Below the pieces are notes generated by a model. That model saw only the letters and a program-made list of their open reading frames with translations, was not told the DNA's origin and did no database searches. Position numbers and translations under genes: made by a program. 64,000 bases of DNA, from contig OY986973.1 of the NCBI GenBank assembly GCA_963920575.1, forward strand, positions 15,796,062 to 15,860,061, read 5' to 3'. Positions 54,980 to 64,000 of the stretch are shown piece by piece. Position 1 is the stretch's first letter. Each line of letters begins with the position of its first letter. This stretch comes from Narthecium ossifragum. Its lineage: Eukaryota; Streptophyta; Magnoliopsida; Dioscoreales; Nartheciaceae.

Positions 54980-55465
54980 TCATAATTCCCCATCCTTCTT
55001 ACTTCTTTTTGATAATGCCAAAGGGGGAGAAAAAGTGTGATGAATGTGAACAATAGCCCTACATTTCTACATTTCAGATCTTTACCTTGTTTTGAAATGA
55101 AAGTCTTGTAATTTCAAGTTTTTCCGAATGATTTTGAATGGAAGTATTGTATGCAAATGTTGGAATCTTTTGAATGAAATGCAAATGTGTTTGGATATTG
55201 CTATGATGTATTAATACAATGTTATAAATCAATATAAAATCACTTCATGAAAGCATAAATGTTATTATTGAAAAGAAGTGAACATGGTAAAATCCAAACT
55301 ATTTTGTCAACATATCTTGAATGGAACTTTTAATATCATTTTAAAGATATATGACTTATGTGCATCTTGAAAATTAACTTTAGAACACATTTTTTGAAAG
55401 AAAAGGATGCATTGGTTAAGGGCGAGTCAAAATATTTTATCATCACATTTAAAAGGATTGTCATC
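54980..55465 (+). other. copia E 3' non-coding region
   Basis: AT-rich stretch between the extra gene and the polypurine tract. It has a further AAAGGGGGAGAAAAAG tract at ~55018-55034 and a degenerate one near 55418. No gene. Confidence 0.7.
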
Positions 55466-55482
55466 ATCAAAAAGGGGGAGAT
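55466..55482 (+). promoter_or_regulatory. copia E polypurine tract
   Basis: ATCAAAAAGGGGGAGAT ends at the 3' LTR start TGTTGATCC (55483). Confidence 0.8.
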
Positions 55483-56598
55483 TGTTGATCCTAACCTTGT
55501 TTTGATGATGCCAATGTACATTAAATGATAAAATATATGTTAATATTTATTACCCCTTTAATTGGAAATCTTAAATTCAATATTTAAGTTATTTTTGTAC
55601 TGACAGTCGATGCAAGGATCGACCGTGGGAATGTGACGGTTGATCCATGGATCGACCGTGTTGAATGCAAATATGCGTCATTGGCTCACGGTCGATTGGT
55701 GCGTCGACCGTGGAAAGCGTTTTTCTTCACAGAGCCTCACGGACCATACGACGGTCGATGCGGCGGTCGACCGTGGCGCATTAATGAAGAAAGTGAAGAA
55801 GCGACGGTTGATCGGTGCATCGACCGTGGAAAGCGGTTTTCTTCACAGAGCCTGACGGACGATGCGACGGTCGATGCGGCGGTCGACCGTGGCGCATATA
55901 TGAAGAAAAATTAAGGAGCGACGGTCGATTCGAGTATCGACCATGGGAAGCGACTTTCTCAACAGAGGCTCACGGACGATATGACGGTCGATGTCACGGT
56001 CGACCGTGAGAGTGACGGACGATGCGTGGATCGACCGTCGAGCAAAAAGGCTGAGTTTTTATACGTGACGGACGATGCATGGATCGACCGCCAGCAATGC
56101 GCAGAGTAAAAAACTAGCCGTTGGAGAGTTGCAGAGAGCCGTTGGAGCTCCTTGTTGAGCTGGTTGAAGCCCATGTATAAGTAGTTCCTTCATGTAAACT
56201 TGCTAAAACTTTTATCATCATTATTGAGATCATCTGAGCAAGTGTTAGAGAAATTTTCTACTTATTCTCTTTTGTGCTACAACCTTTGTAAGCCTTCTTC
56301 AAGTGTGAAGAGGTATCTTGAGAGATAGTCAACAGCAAGTGGCTGTGAGTGTAAGGTCACCAAGCACCAGGAAGCTTGGAGGAAAAGCTTGTAAGGGATT
56401 TGCAAGTAGTGAAACTTCAAGGGGAGCCTTGATAGAAGTAGATGTAGACCAAGAGTTGGGTCGAACCATTATAAAATCAGTGCCATCTCTCTAACTCTCT
56501 TTACTGTATTCTTGCATGCCTCTTTGCTTTAGTTTCATCTCATCTACAAGCATTCAAAGTGTTGTTTCTCTCCTACCTGGTTTTTTCCATTAAACTAG
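55483..56598 (+). repeat. copia E 3' LTR, truncated at its end
   Basis: TGTTGATCCTAACCTTG start. The match to the 5' LTR stops at AAACTAGAT (56598); the expected final ~45 bases ending CTTGGACCTTCA are missing. The palindrome array is at 55600-56095. Confidence 0.88.
55600..56095. repeat. palindrome array, copia E 3' LTR
   Basis: Same units as at 47258-47735 with a different set of point changes, so half-sites lost in one LTR are often intact in the other. Confidence 0.9.
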
Positions 56599-56880
56599 AT
56601 CGATCTCCCTTGCTCAGAACGGCGACCACTAGGCACAGAGAGATCGATCTTCATTGCCATGGAGATCGATCTCCCTTGCCCAAAACGACAACCTTGGGCT
56701 GAGCCACAAGCCCAAGCACAGGACTACCGAACCAGGGTCCACCTAACCTTTCTAACAACACAAGAACCAAACAAGGTCTGTGTGTGCACACCCAGTGTGA
56801 AACGGCCGCCAAGGCGCAATTTCCCAAATTGCCCTTGGGGCAAACAGCAAGCCACAGGGATGGAGGGGCAGGTCCTCACA
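56599..56880 (-). repeat. diverged gypsy LTR (H), right part, with AGATCGATCT repeats
   Basis: AGATCGATCTCC palindromes at about 56597-56608, 56639-56650 and 56661-56672, then a block (GTGTGAAACGGCCGCC, AAATTGCCCTTGGGG) like the end of family B LTRs. Ends GCAGGTCCTCACA at 56880. Probably one LTR with 46693-47064. Confidence 0.6.
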
Positions 56881-57575
56881 TCACTTAATAGTTGCTTCGG
56901 CGTAGCTTGATCAAGCTCCGGTTTTTTTTTTCTGCATGCAATACTCAACATACTATCTAAAGTTGAAATTATGGTCCAGATTACAATAGCATGCTCATTC
57001 CTTTGGTGAATATGATTGCCACCGCACATAACGTGTTCGTGTGTGAATCACATGATGTTCTACCTTCAGGTTATCACACATGCAATCAATGTATAGGTCA
57101 ATCAATGTGAAAACAACATGTATAATAAGCATAAACATTTCAGCTCATGTACAACTTACCACTATTAAACCCACAAGGTAGTATGAATATGGTCATGAAT
57201 GTCTACCCCCCCCCCCCCCCCCCCACCTGAAATCAACATTGTCCTCAATGTGTGCATCCTAAGCAATAACATATGTAGGAGGTGGCTATCCAAAAATTCC
57301 ATGCAAAGGAAATATAGATAATTTAAATAAGAAGGAGGGCACCTGAAAGAGTAAGCGGACATCTCCTCAAGAATCCTCAGGGTGGTTAAAAACCTAAAAA
57401 AAAACAAAAGAGAAAACATAAAACTGAAAACTAAAACTTAAAAACAAGTTACCTTGGTGGATTGCCTCCCACCTAACGCTTTATTTAACGTCTATGCAAG
57501 ACGTAGTGCAAAACCTTAGGGTTCAACAAAATCTACCGCATCCACATGTCCAAACGATTGTCCTTCCAAATACAC
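56881..57575 (-). other. non-coding region downstream of Athila-type pol
   Basis: AT-rich. A run of 17-18 C bases lies at ~57207-57224. GGATTGCCTCCCACCTAACG with AACGTCTATGCAAGACGT near 57460-57505 is a block often seen just after integrase in Athila/Tat elements. No gene. Confidence 0.55.
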
Positions 57576-58606
57576 CTACAAACGATGACTATTGACTTTG
57601 AACTTGTTTCTTATCTTCTCATTCTCAATTTCCACAGCGCCATGAGGAGATACTTGTATCACCTTGAATGGGCCCGTCCATCTTGACCATAATTTACCTT
57701 AAAAGAATTTTAGTCTTGAGTTATGAAGTAAAACTTTCATACCAGGTGTAAACTCCTTCCGTTGTATTGCTTTATCATGATAAAGCTTGGTCCTTTCCTT
57801 GTAAATTTTCGCGTTCTCATAGGCTTCATTTCACAGTTCATCTAATTCATTCAATTGCATCTTTCTCATATCCCCAGCTTCTCTCATGTCAAAATTCAGC
57901 TGCTTGATTGCCCAATATGCCCTATACTCCAACTCCACAGGTAAGTGACATGCTTTTCCAAACACAATTCGATAAGGGCTCATACCAATAGGGGTCTTAT
58001 AAGCGGTGCGATACGGCCAAAGAACATCATTCAATTTCGCCGCCCAGTCCTTCCTTGTAGTGCCAACAACTCGTTCCAAGATCATCTTTATTTGCCTATT
58101 GCTCACCTCCACTTGCCCCGATGTTTGAGGGTGGTACGGAGTTGCGACCCGATGAGTGATGTTGTACTTCTTCAACAATGCATCAAACGCTCTATTGCAA
58201 AAGTGTGAACCCCCATCACTTATAATCGCCCGAGGGGTGCCAAACCTTGTAAAAATCATATATTTCAAAAAACCCAGCACGGTCTTACTGTCATTGTTCC
58301 TAGCTGCAATTGCTTCAATCCACTTAGATACATAATTTACAGCAATAAGAATATAAGTGTACCCGTATGATGGACGAAATGGTCTCATGAAGTCTATGCC
58401 CCAAACATTGAACAATTCCACCACTAGATTATTTGTAAGAGGCATCTCATTCCTTTTGCTTATGTTCCCTGACCTTTGACATCTTTCACACTTAGCAACA
58501 AAATTGAATGCATCTTTGAATAATGTAGGCCAAAAGAAACCAGATTGAAGAACTTTAAAAGCAGTTTTCTTACCTCCAAAGTGTCATCCACAAGTTAATT
58601 CATGAC
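57576..58606 (-). pseudogene. Athila/Tat-type Ty3/gypsy integrase fragment
   Basis: From the right: [20 protein letters not shown] with one stop for G, zinc part [20 protein letters not shown], core [20 protein letters not shown] (D), [20 protein letters not shown] (D), [20 protein letters not shown] (E). Then [40 protein letters not shown], and after a stop near 57828 the C-terminus [20 protein letters not shown] ending NSHRL and TAG at 57576. This signature is of the non-chromodomain Athila/Tat group. No RT or gag is present; the right side is cut by element F at ~58607. Mostly open, but a fragment. Confidence 0.9.
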
Positions 58607-58794
58607 TAAATTATCTGCTTTTTATACAATATCCTACTTGAATACTAAATTTTGGTAAATTGAGTAATTTTCATGATTTAAGAGTTGTTTTTAGCTCATA
58701 ATATTTAGTTACACGTGTATGCAAAGTTTTGTGATGTTTTGATTTAAAAATGTTTTTAAATTGAATTTCAAAACTCACTTTCGGGAACTGACAG

Positions 58795-59196
58795 TCGATC
58801 CAGACTTCCTGACGGTCGACCGTGCGTAAATTTGCACTGGACGGTCGACCGCCAACTCTTTGGATCTGTCGTGGGCTTTCATTTTTAGACCTATTGTGTG
58901 CCACGGTCGACCGCCAACGTCCTCGGATCGACCGTGCGACTTAAATACTACACATATTGCTCGCGACGGTTGACCGCCAACTTCTTACGGTCGGCCGCCA
59001 CGGATTGTGTGACAATAAGTGAGGGCATTTCAGTCATTTTAACTCAATCTCCCCTTATAACCCCCGATCAAAGCCTCCTCATTTCCCCTGGTTCGACCGT
59101 GCCCTAGCTCCTTCAACGACCGCAGCCCGCTGCTCTTCCTCTCTCAAAACCACGATCTACTCCTCCCCTCTCAAAACCCTAACCAGCCCATGCACC
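58795..59196 (+). promoter_or_regulatory. palindrome cluster, TATA-like box and leader before the extra gene (F)
   Basis: GACGGTCGACCGTGCG, GGACGGTCGACCGCC, CACGGTCGACCGCCAACG and GACGGTTGACCGCC (58810-59005), TTATAA in CTCCCCTTATAACCCCC (59055-59060), and a C/T-rich leader with AAAACCCTAACCAG before ATG 59197. Same order as D and E. Confidence 0.6.
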
Positions 59197-60423
59197 ATGC
59201 CTCGCACCAAGAATGTCGGCCCTCCTCCACCTGAGGAACCAAGTCAAGTTAGGAAAAGGAAGACTGCAGTAGCAAGGCAAAAGACCGGGACGAAGAAAAC
59301 CAAAGGTTCGCTTGGCGAGTCTTCATCTAATCCTCCACCTACTCCTTCCTACGACGACTACTTCTTCCCAGATAAGGATAGGTATAACTCCTGGCCTAAA
59401 TTTAAGGATAAGTTTGTAGTCTCGGGTAGAGCTCTTCAATTGCCCATAGGAAAGGAATACGTAGTTGAAATATTTTTCGTTCATATGGGTTGGAAGAAAT
59501 TCTTAGAGACGCCTCAGTACATTTATCCTGAAATGGTTCGATATTTTTATTGCAATCTTACTGAAAGTATTGATGAAGAAGGATGTGTGGCCCTTAGTAG
59601 CTATATCCATGGAAATGAATTCAAGATTACCGTAGAACGGTTGAATGAGTTACTAGATGCACCAAATCAATGAGAGTGCATATACTTTACTTCTTATGAG
59701 GATCTCAACAGAATTGATAAGGATAAACAAGGGAGAAAGGCAATCCTTAAGGCTGTCCTAGTTGAGAAAAATCCTATAGAATTAAATAGCCTACAAGAAC
59801 AATTTAGGGAGCTTGCCCACTTTCTAGGAACAAATCTTTTTCCTAAGCTTGGCCACCATGATCACTTGAAGCCCATCCATGCCTATGTTCTTTCTTGCAT
59901 GGTTAGGAGGAAGCCTCTAAACCTAGGTTATCTCATTATCAAGGAGATGCTTAACCTTAATGCTAGGCAATCACTACCTTTTGGGGGGCTTCTAACAAGA
60001 ATTTTCCAAGCCCTTACCCTCAACCTAGCTGTTGATGAAAGAAAACCCATTTTTCAACCTTTCAACAAATCTACCTATAAAAGGATGAAGGCCGCCAAAC
60101 GTGCTTTAGGCCTCGGTTTTCCTGATATCAGTGGTGAAGAGGAAGGCGAGCATCAAGAAGAGCATGATGAGGAAAATTTAGGGGGAAAAGAAGATGGGCC
60201 TAGATTTCAAGGTGACCCCTCCAGTAGCCGAGCTCGTCGCAACACGACACAAAGACTTGATGAGCTTAAAGAAAGATTGGGAAGAATGGAAGTAAATCTA
60301 GGTGACATCAAGACTTCCCAAACAACACTCACCCAAGATCACGCCAAGATATCCAACCAAATTGAAGACATTTTTTCCTACATCAAAACTGAATTCCCAC
60401 CTTCCACACCTTCAGTTGATTGA
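59197..60423 (+). pseudogene. extra 3' gene of copia F (408 codons, one stop)
   Basis: MPRTKNVGPPPPEEPSQVRK start and PSVD end, 1,227 bases, co-linear with E without gaps. One in-frame TGA at 59671-59673 (D reads GGA, E reads AGA after APNQ). The rest is open, including the C-terminal coiled coil that E has behind a stop (RLDELKERLGRMEVNLGDIK, QIEDIFSYIKTEF). Blocks HLKPIHAYVLSCMVRRKPLN and KSTYKRMKAAKRALGLGFPD are conserved. The coding-like conservation here contrasts with the heavily broken gag-pol of D and E. Function unknown; see the E copy for the domain layout. Confidence 0.85.
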
Positions 60424-60941
60424 TCCTAAATCCACATGCTTCTTACTTCTTTTTTATGATGCCGAAGGGGGAGAAAAAAATGTGATGAATGAATGTTGAA
60501 CAATAGCCCTACATTTCATATTTTTACTCTTGTATTTTGGAAAATCTTGTTTTGAAATGAAAGTCTTGTAAATCCAAAGTTTTCCGAATGATTTTGAAAG
60601 GAAGTATTGTATGTAAGTGTTGGAATCTTTTGAATGAAACACAAATGTGTTTGGATATTGTTATGTACAATGTTTTAATCTCAATGTTGAATATGAAATC
60701 ACTTCATAAAACCTTAAATGTTGTTATTGTAAAGAAGTGAACATGCTAAAATCCAAACTATTCTGTCAACATATCTTAAATGGAACTTCTCATATCATTT
60801 TAGAGATATATGACTTATGTGTATATTGATAATTCACTTTAGAACACATTTCTTGAAAAAAAATGGATGCATTGATTAAGGGGAGTCAAAATATTTTATC
60901 ATCACATTTAAAAGGATTGTCATCATCAAAAAGGGGGAGAT
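60424..60941 (+). other. copia F 3' non-coding region with polypurine tracts
   Basis: GAAGGGGGAGAAAAAAATG at ~60465 and the terminal AAAAAGGGGGAGAT (60928-60941) beside the LTR. No gene. Confidence 0.75.
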
Positions 60942-61917
60942 TGTTGATCCTAACATTGTTTTGATGATGCCAATATACATTAAATGATAAAATATATGTT
61001 TAATATTTATTACCCATTTAATTGGAAATCTTAAATTCAATATTTAAGTCACTTTTGTACTGACGGTCGATGCATGGATCGACCGTGTGGTTGCACGTTG
61101 GATGCACCATACTTGGCAAAATGTATTGTTGGCTCACGGTCGATCGGTGCATCGACCGTGGGAAGCTATTTTCTTGACAAAGCCTGACAGACGATGCGGC
61201 GGTCGGCCGTGGAGCATTTATGAAGAAAAGTGAAGAAGTGACGGTTGATTGGAGCATCAACCGTGGGAAGCTTTTTTCTTGACAGAGGCTGACGGACGAT
61301 GTGACAGTCGATGTCACAGTCGATCGTGAGACGTGACGGACGATGCATGGATCGACCGTCGTTCAAAAACGCTGAGTTTTTGTACATGACGGACGATGCA
61401 TGGATCGACCGCCAGCAAAGCACAGAGTAAAAAACTAGCCGTTGGAGAGTTGCCGAGAGCTGTTGGAGGTCATCTTTGAGCTTGTTGAAGGCTAGATAAG
61501 TAGTTCTATGTTGTAAACTTGCCATAACTTCTATCATTATTATTGAGATCATCTGAGCAAGTATTAGCAAGAGTTACTACTTATTCTCTTTAGAGCTACA
61601 ACCTTTGTAAATCTTCTTCGAGTGTGAAGAAGTACTTTGAGAGTTATCCAACAACAAGTGGCTGTGATTGTAAGGTCACCAAGCACCGGGAAGCTTGGAG
61701 GAAAGGCTTGTAAACGATTTGCAAGTAGTGGAACCTCAAGGGAAGCCTTGAGAGAAGTGGACATAGACCAAGAGTTGGGTCAAACCACTATAAAATCGGT
61801 GCCATCTCTCTAACCTTTCCTTGATATAACTCTTGCATGATAGTTCTCTTCTACCTGATTTTTCCATTAATCTAGTTTTTCGAAAAGAGTCAAATTCACC
61901 CCTCTCTTGGACCTTCA
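60942..61917 (+). repeat. copia F 3' LTR
   Basis: 976 bases from TGTTGATCCTAACATTG to CTCTTGGACCTTCA. Shorter than the E LTR because the palindrome array (61060-61412) has fewer units. Confidence 0.9.
61060..61412. repeat. palindrome array, copia F LTR
   Basis: Includes a perfect hairpin at 61135-61160: arms CACGGTCGAT and ATCGACCGTG with a CGGTGC loop. Confidence 0.9.
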
Positions 61918-62074
61918 AATTGACTCAGCCAGATCTGAACCAGCTCAAGCCAGATCCGATCCAGCTACCCAGATTCAGCCAATTGGACTCAATCAAGTTT
62001 GATTAGGTCAATTCTGATCGATTGGAGAAGTAGAGACCCGATACAAGAGGATTACGAGTAGACCGCTCGTATCA
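61918..62074 (-). repeat. LTR end fragment shared with 1865-1992
   Basis: Matches the right part of 1076-1992 and ends at the same ...CTCGTATCA. Read on the minus strand it begins TGATACGAGCGGTC. It is inserted in a copia integrase frame right after FWAEA; its other end was lost at the copia F junction. Confidence 0.7.
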
Positions 62075-63611
62075 GCCTCAGCCCAAAATTCTTTTTCCAA
62101 GCCAGCATTAGACAACATACACCGTACTTTCTCTAGTAACGTACTGTTCATACATTCTGCAATCCCATTTTGTTGTGGTGTCTCCATAACAGTGAAGTGT
62201 CTAACAATGCATTCATCCTCACATACCTCCAAGAAGGGATCTGATTTGAACTCACCACCATAATCCGATCAAAGACATTTAATTCTTATGCCAGTTTGAG
62301 TTTCTATCATCTTCTTCCACTTCAAGAAAATATCTAACACTTCACCCTTATGTTTCATAGGATAGACCCAAACTCTTTTAGAATAATCATCAAAAAAAGA
62401 AACAAACCAATGCATACCTCCTAAAGATGTTGTCTTGGTAGGACCCCAAACATCTATGTGTATACAATCCAAAATACCTTGAGATTAATGATTTGTAGTG
62501 CCAAACTTTACTCTCGTTTGCTTACTCAAAACACAATGCTCACAGAAGCTTGCATGTCCTTGCTCCTTTTAAGAGACATTGCTTCATCAATCCATTCAAG
62601 GCTTTTTCTCCTGCATGTCCCAAACACATATGACATAGTTTGGTAGTTTCTATCTCAAAATTTTACGAAAAACAACTGTCCCTTCACTTACTATAGTCCT
62701 ACCTTGTAGGAAATACAAATTTTTCCTTCTAATTCCCTTCATCAAAACAAGAGCACCTGAAACAATTTTAAGAACTCCACCTTTCATTGTAACTGTGAAG
62801 CCTTTAGTTTCCAAAACACCTAATGAGATGAGATTCGTCTTCAAATCCGGGGCATACCGTACTTCTGTTAACTCTTTGACTGTTCCATCATGCATCTCCA
62901 GTCGGATTTTACCTATCTCTTTCGTCATACAGGCGTTATCATTGCCTATATAGATTAATCCACCATCCAGCTCCTCAAAGCTGGAAAACCAATTCCTATT
63001 CGGACACATATGATAGGTGCAACCCGAATCCAAAATTCACTCCTCAGTATCACAAACCAATGCTGAACCAGTCAAAGCTATATCTGAATCTTCATCATCT
63101 GAGTGTGCTATATTTGCTTTCGAATTTTTCTTGTCCTTGCTCTTCATCAAAAGCGGACAATCTTTCTTCCAATGCCCTTCATTATGATAGTAGAAACACT
63201 CATCCTACGCAGGAATTTTTCTTTCAGCCAATGCACCTCTTGACTTCGATCGGGACTTGCCATGCTTACCAAATTTCTTCTTCTCTGATCTACCTCTCAC
63301 TGGCAAAGCTTCTAATCCTGAATCTTGATGAACTTGCTTGTCCAACTTCCGATACTCATTGTTTATCAAAGCATTAGCAACATCTTCATACTTGATCTCA
63401 CTTTTCCTATACAGTAAACTAGTAGTCAAGTGCTCATAGAAATCAGGTAATGAATTCAACAATAGAAGAGATTTGTCTTCATCTAATATTTCAACTTCGA
63501 AATTTTATAGATCAACAAGTATCTTATTATAATCATTCAGATGCTCAGACATGGAAGTACATGTTTTGTATTGGAAACGGAAGAGCTTCTTCTTCAGATA
63601 AAGCCGATTAT
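62075..63611 (-). pseudogene. Tork/Tnt1-type copia gag-protease-integrase fragment
   Basis: From the right: gag (YLKKKLFRFQYKTCTSMSEH, LLNSLPDFYEHLTTSLLYRK), knuckle CFYYHNEGHWKKDC with tyrosine replacing the second cysteine, a stop before ILDSGCTYHMCPNRNWFSS (protease), GNDNACMTKEIGKIRLEMHD and YAPDLKTNLISLGVLETKGF. After a frameshift comes the integrase: HIDVWGPTKTTSLGGMHWFV (D), a stop near 62270 just before the second-D block, then QQNGIAECMNSTLLEKVRCM (E) and EFWAEA. RT and RNase H are absent. The left end is cut by an LTR fragment at 62074 and the right by a family C LTR at 63612. The motif set is of the Tnt1/Tork lineage, unlike A, D and E. Confidence 0.88.
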
Positions 63612-64000
63612 TGATGATTGCACGAAAGTGCAATCTAAACATGACTAAGAGCAGCTTATTTACTTAGTTTTCATGATTAATATAGATGATTTCGTCCATA
63701 TATGTTGCTTCACAAAGTTATTTGTATTATGCAGGAAATTGAAGCAAAGATGGGTCTTTAACGCCAACACTGTACCTTCTCGGCACAAACCAGATGAAGC
63801 ATACATGGTTGGAAAGCTCTTGAAGTCTAGTTTCTGGAGAATTTTACGGTTCGTGATTCCGAGTTTTCTAAATGAAGTTATGGCAATATTAGTACCGATG
63901 GCGCAGTCTGGATGGCAAAACAATAAATACTCAGGAAAGATGGATCGATCCTGTTCCCTAGAAGGATCGATCCTTTTATGCAGATAGACCTGACTAAACA
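63612..64000 (+). mobile_element. start of a family C LTR, runs off the window
   Basis: TGATGATTGCACGAAAGTG parallels the start of the solo LTR at 27013. The block GGTTGGAAAGCTCTTGAAGT with TCTGGAGAATTTTACGGTTC matches 27240-27290. GGATCGATCC palindromes begin near 63943. Plus orientation, inserted in the copia gag frame. Confidence 0.85.

Larger units (their letters stand above)
47139..56598 (+). mobile_element. copia E: Sirevirus-like element with extra 3' gene
   Basis: Plus-strand sister of D. Order: 5' LTR 47139-48264, primer site, gag 48329-49440, pol to 53182, extra gene 53753-54979, polypurine tract, 3' LTR 55483-56598. The left flank is GTACC (47134-47138). The right LTR lacks its last ~45 bases and joins an AGATCGATCTCC repeat, so the right duplication is lost. 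Gag and pol have several stops and frameshifts; the extra gene has one stop. It is not autonomous. Confidence 0.9.
58607..61917 (+). mobile_element. copia F: 3' part of a third D/E-type element
   Basis: Homology to E starts just after its pol stop (TATCTGCTTTTTATACAATA compared with E at ~53215) and continues through the palindrome cluster, extra gene, polypurine tract and a complete 3' LTR (60942-61917). LTR, gag and pol on the 5' side are absent; the left junction is with the Athila-type fragment. Confidence 0.88.

Noticed and set aside
46693..56880. Target duplication for LTR H around copia E
   Set aside because: GGCGA on the left and TCACT on the right do not match, so the two parts are joined only by family resemblance.

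Overview
This window is plant nuclear DNA made almost entirely of nested transposable elements. The evidence is Ty1/copia and Ty3/gypsy gag-pol remnants, methionine-initiator-tRNA-type primer sites, a Cassandra element with 5S-rRNA-derived LTRs, a Tourist-like MITE, a Mutator-like element and a DUF4283 (LINE ORF1-type) fragment. I see no microbial gene, tRNA, rRNA gene or CRISPR array. An angiosperm is certain; the species cannot be told from the sequence. Only one stretch (3706-4031) might be a host exon.

Layout. 1-8.2 kb: LTR fragments, the possible exon, an LTR-like piece with GATCGATC repeats, and a DUF4283 pseudogene split by a 1,053-bp Mutator-like element. 8,236-45,595: a minus-strand Sirevirus-like Ty1/copia element (A) with a perfect AGTTG target duplication. 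It is only about 8.7 kb long once later insertions are removed: a gypsy solo LTR (12,919-15,334), a MITE (15,482-15,687) and a 26-kb minus-strand Tekay/Del-type chromovirus (B, 17,518-43,519). B is itself filled with three solo LTRs, a three-LTR Cassandra, another solo LTR (family C) and a second Sirevirus-like copia (D, 30,012-39,607). 46.7-56.9 kb: a diverged gypsy LTR split by a plus-strand sister of D (E, 47,139-56,598). 57.6-58.6 kb: an Athila-type integrase piece. 58.6-61.9 kb: the 3' part of a third sister (F). 62.1-63.6 kb: a Tork/Tnt1-type copia gag-pol piece, cut by another family C LTR that runs off the window.

The most interesting signals are three. (1) Copies D, E and F carry the same extra sense-strand gene of exactly 408 codons between pol and the 3' LTR. 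In all three copies it is preceded by its own palindrome cluster, a conserved TTATAA and a pyrimidine-rich leader. (2) LTRs of unrelated families carry arrays of palindromic units, either ACGGTCGA...TCGACCGT or GATCGATC. For the Ty3/gypsy B and Ty1/copia D/E families the non-palindromic spacers also match: 56 of 70 ungapped positions in my hand alignment. This points to module exchange between two retrotransposon superfamilies. (3) Exact target duplications allow most insertions to be ordered in time.

Every gag/pol gene here carries stops, frameshifts or deletions, so no element looks autonomous. Boundaries with target duplications are exact to the base; other boundaries are approximate.
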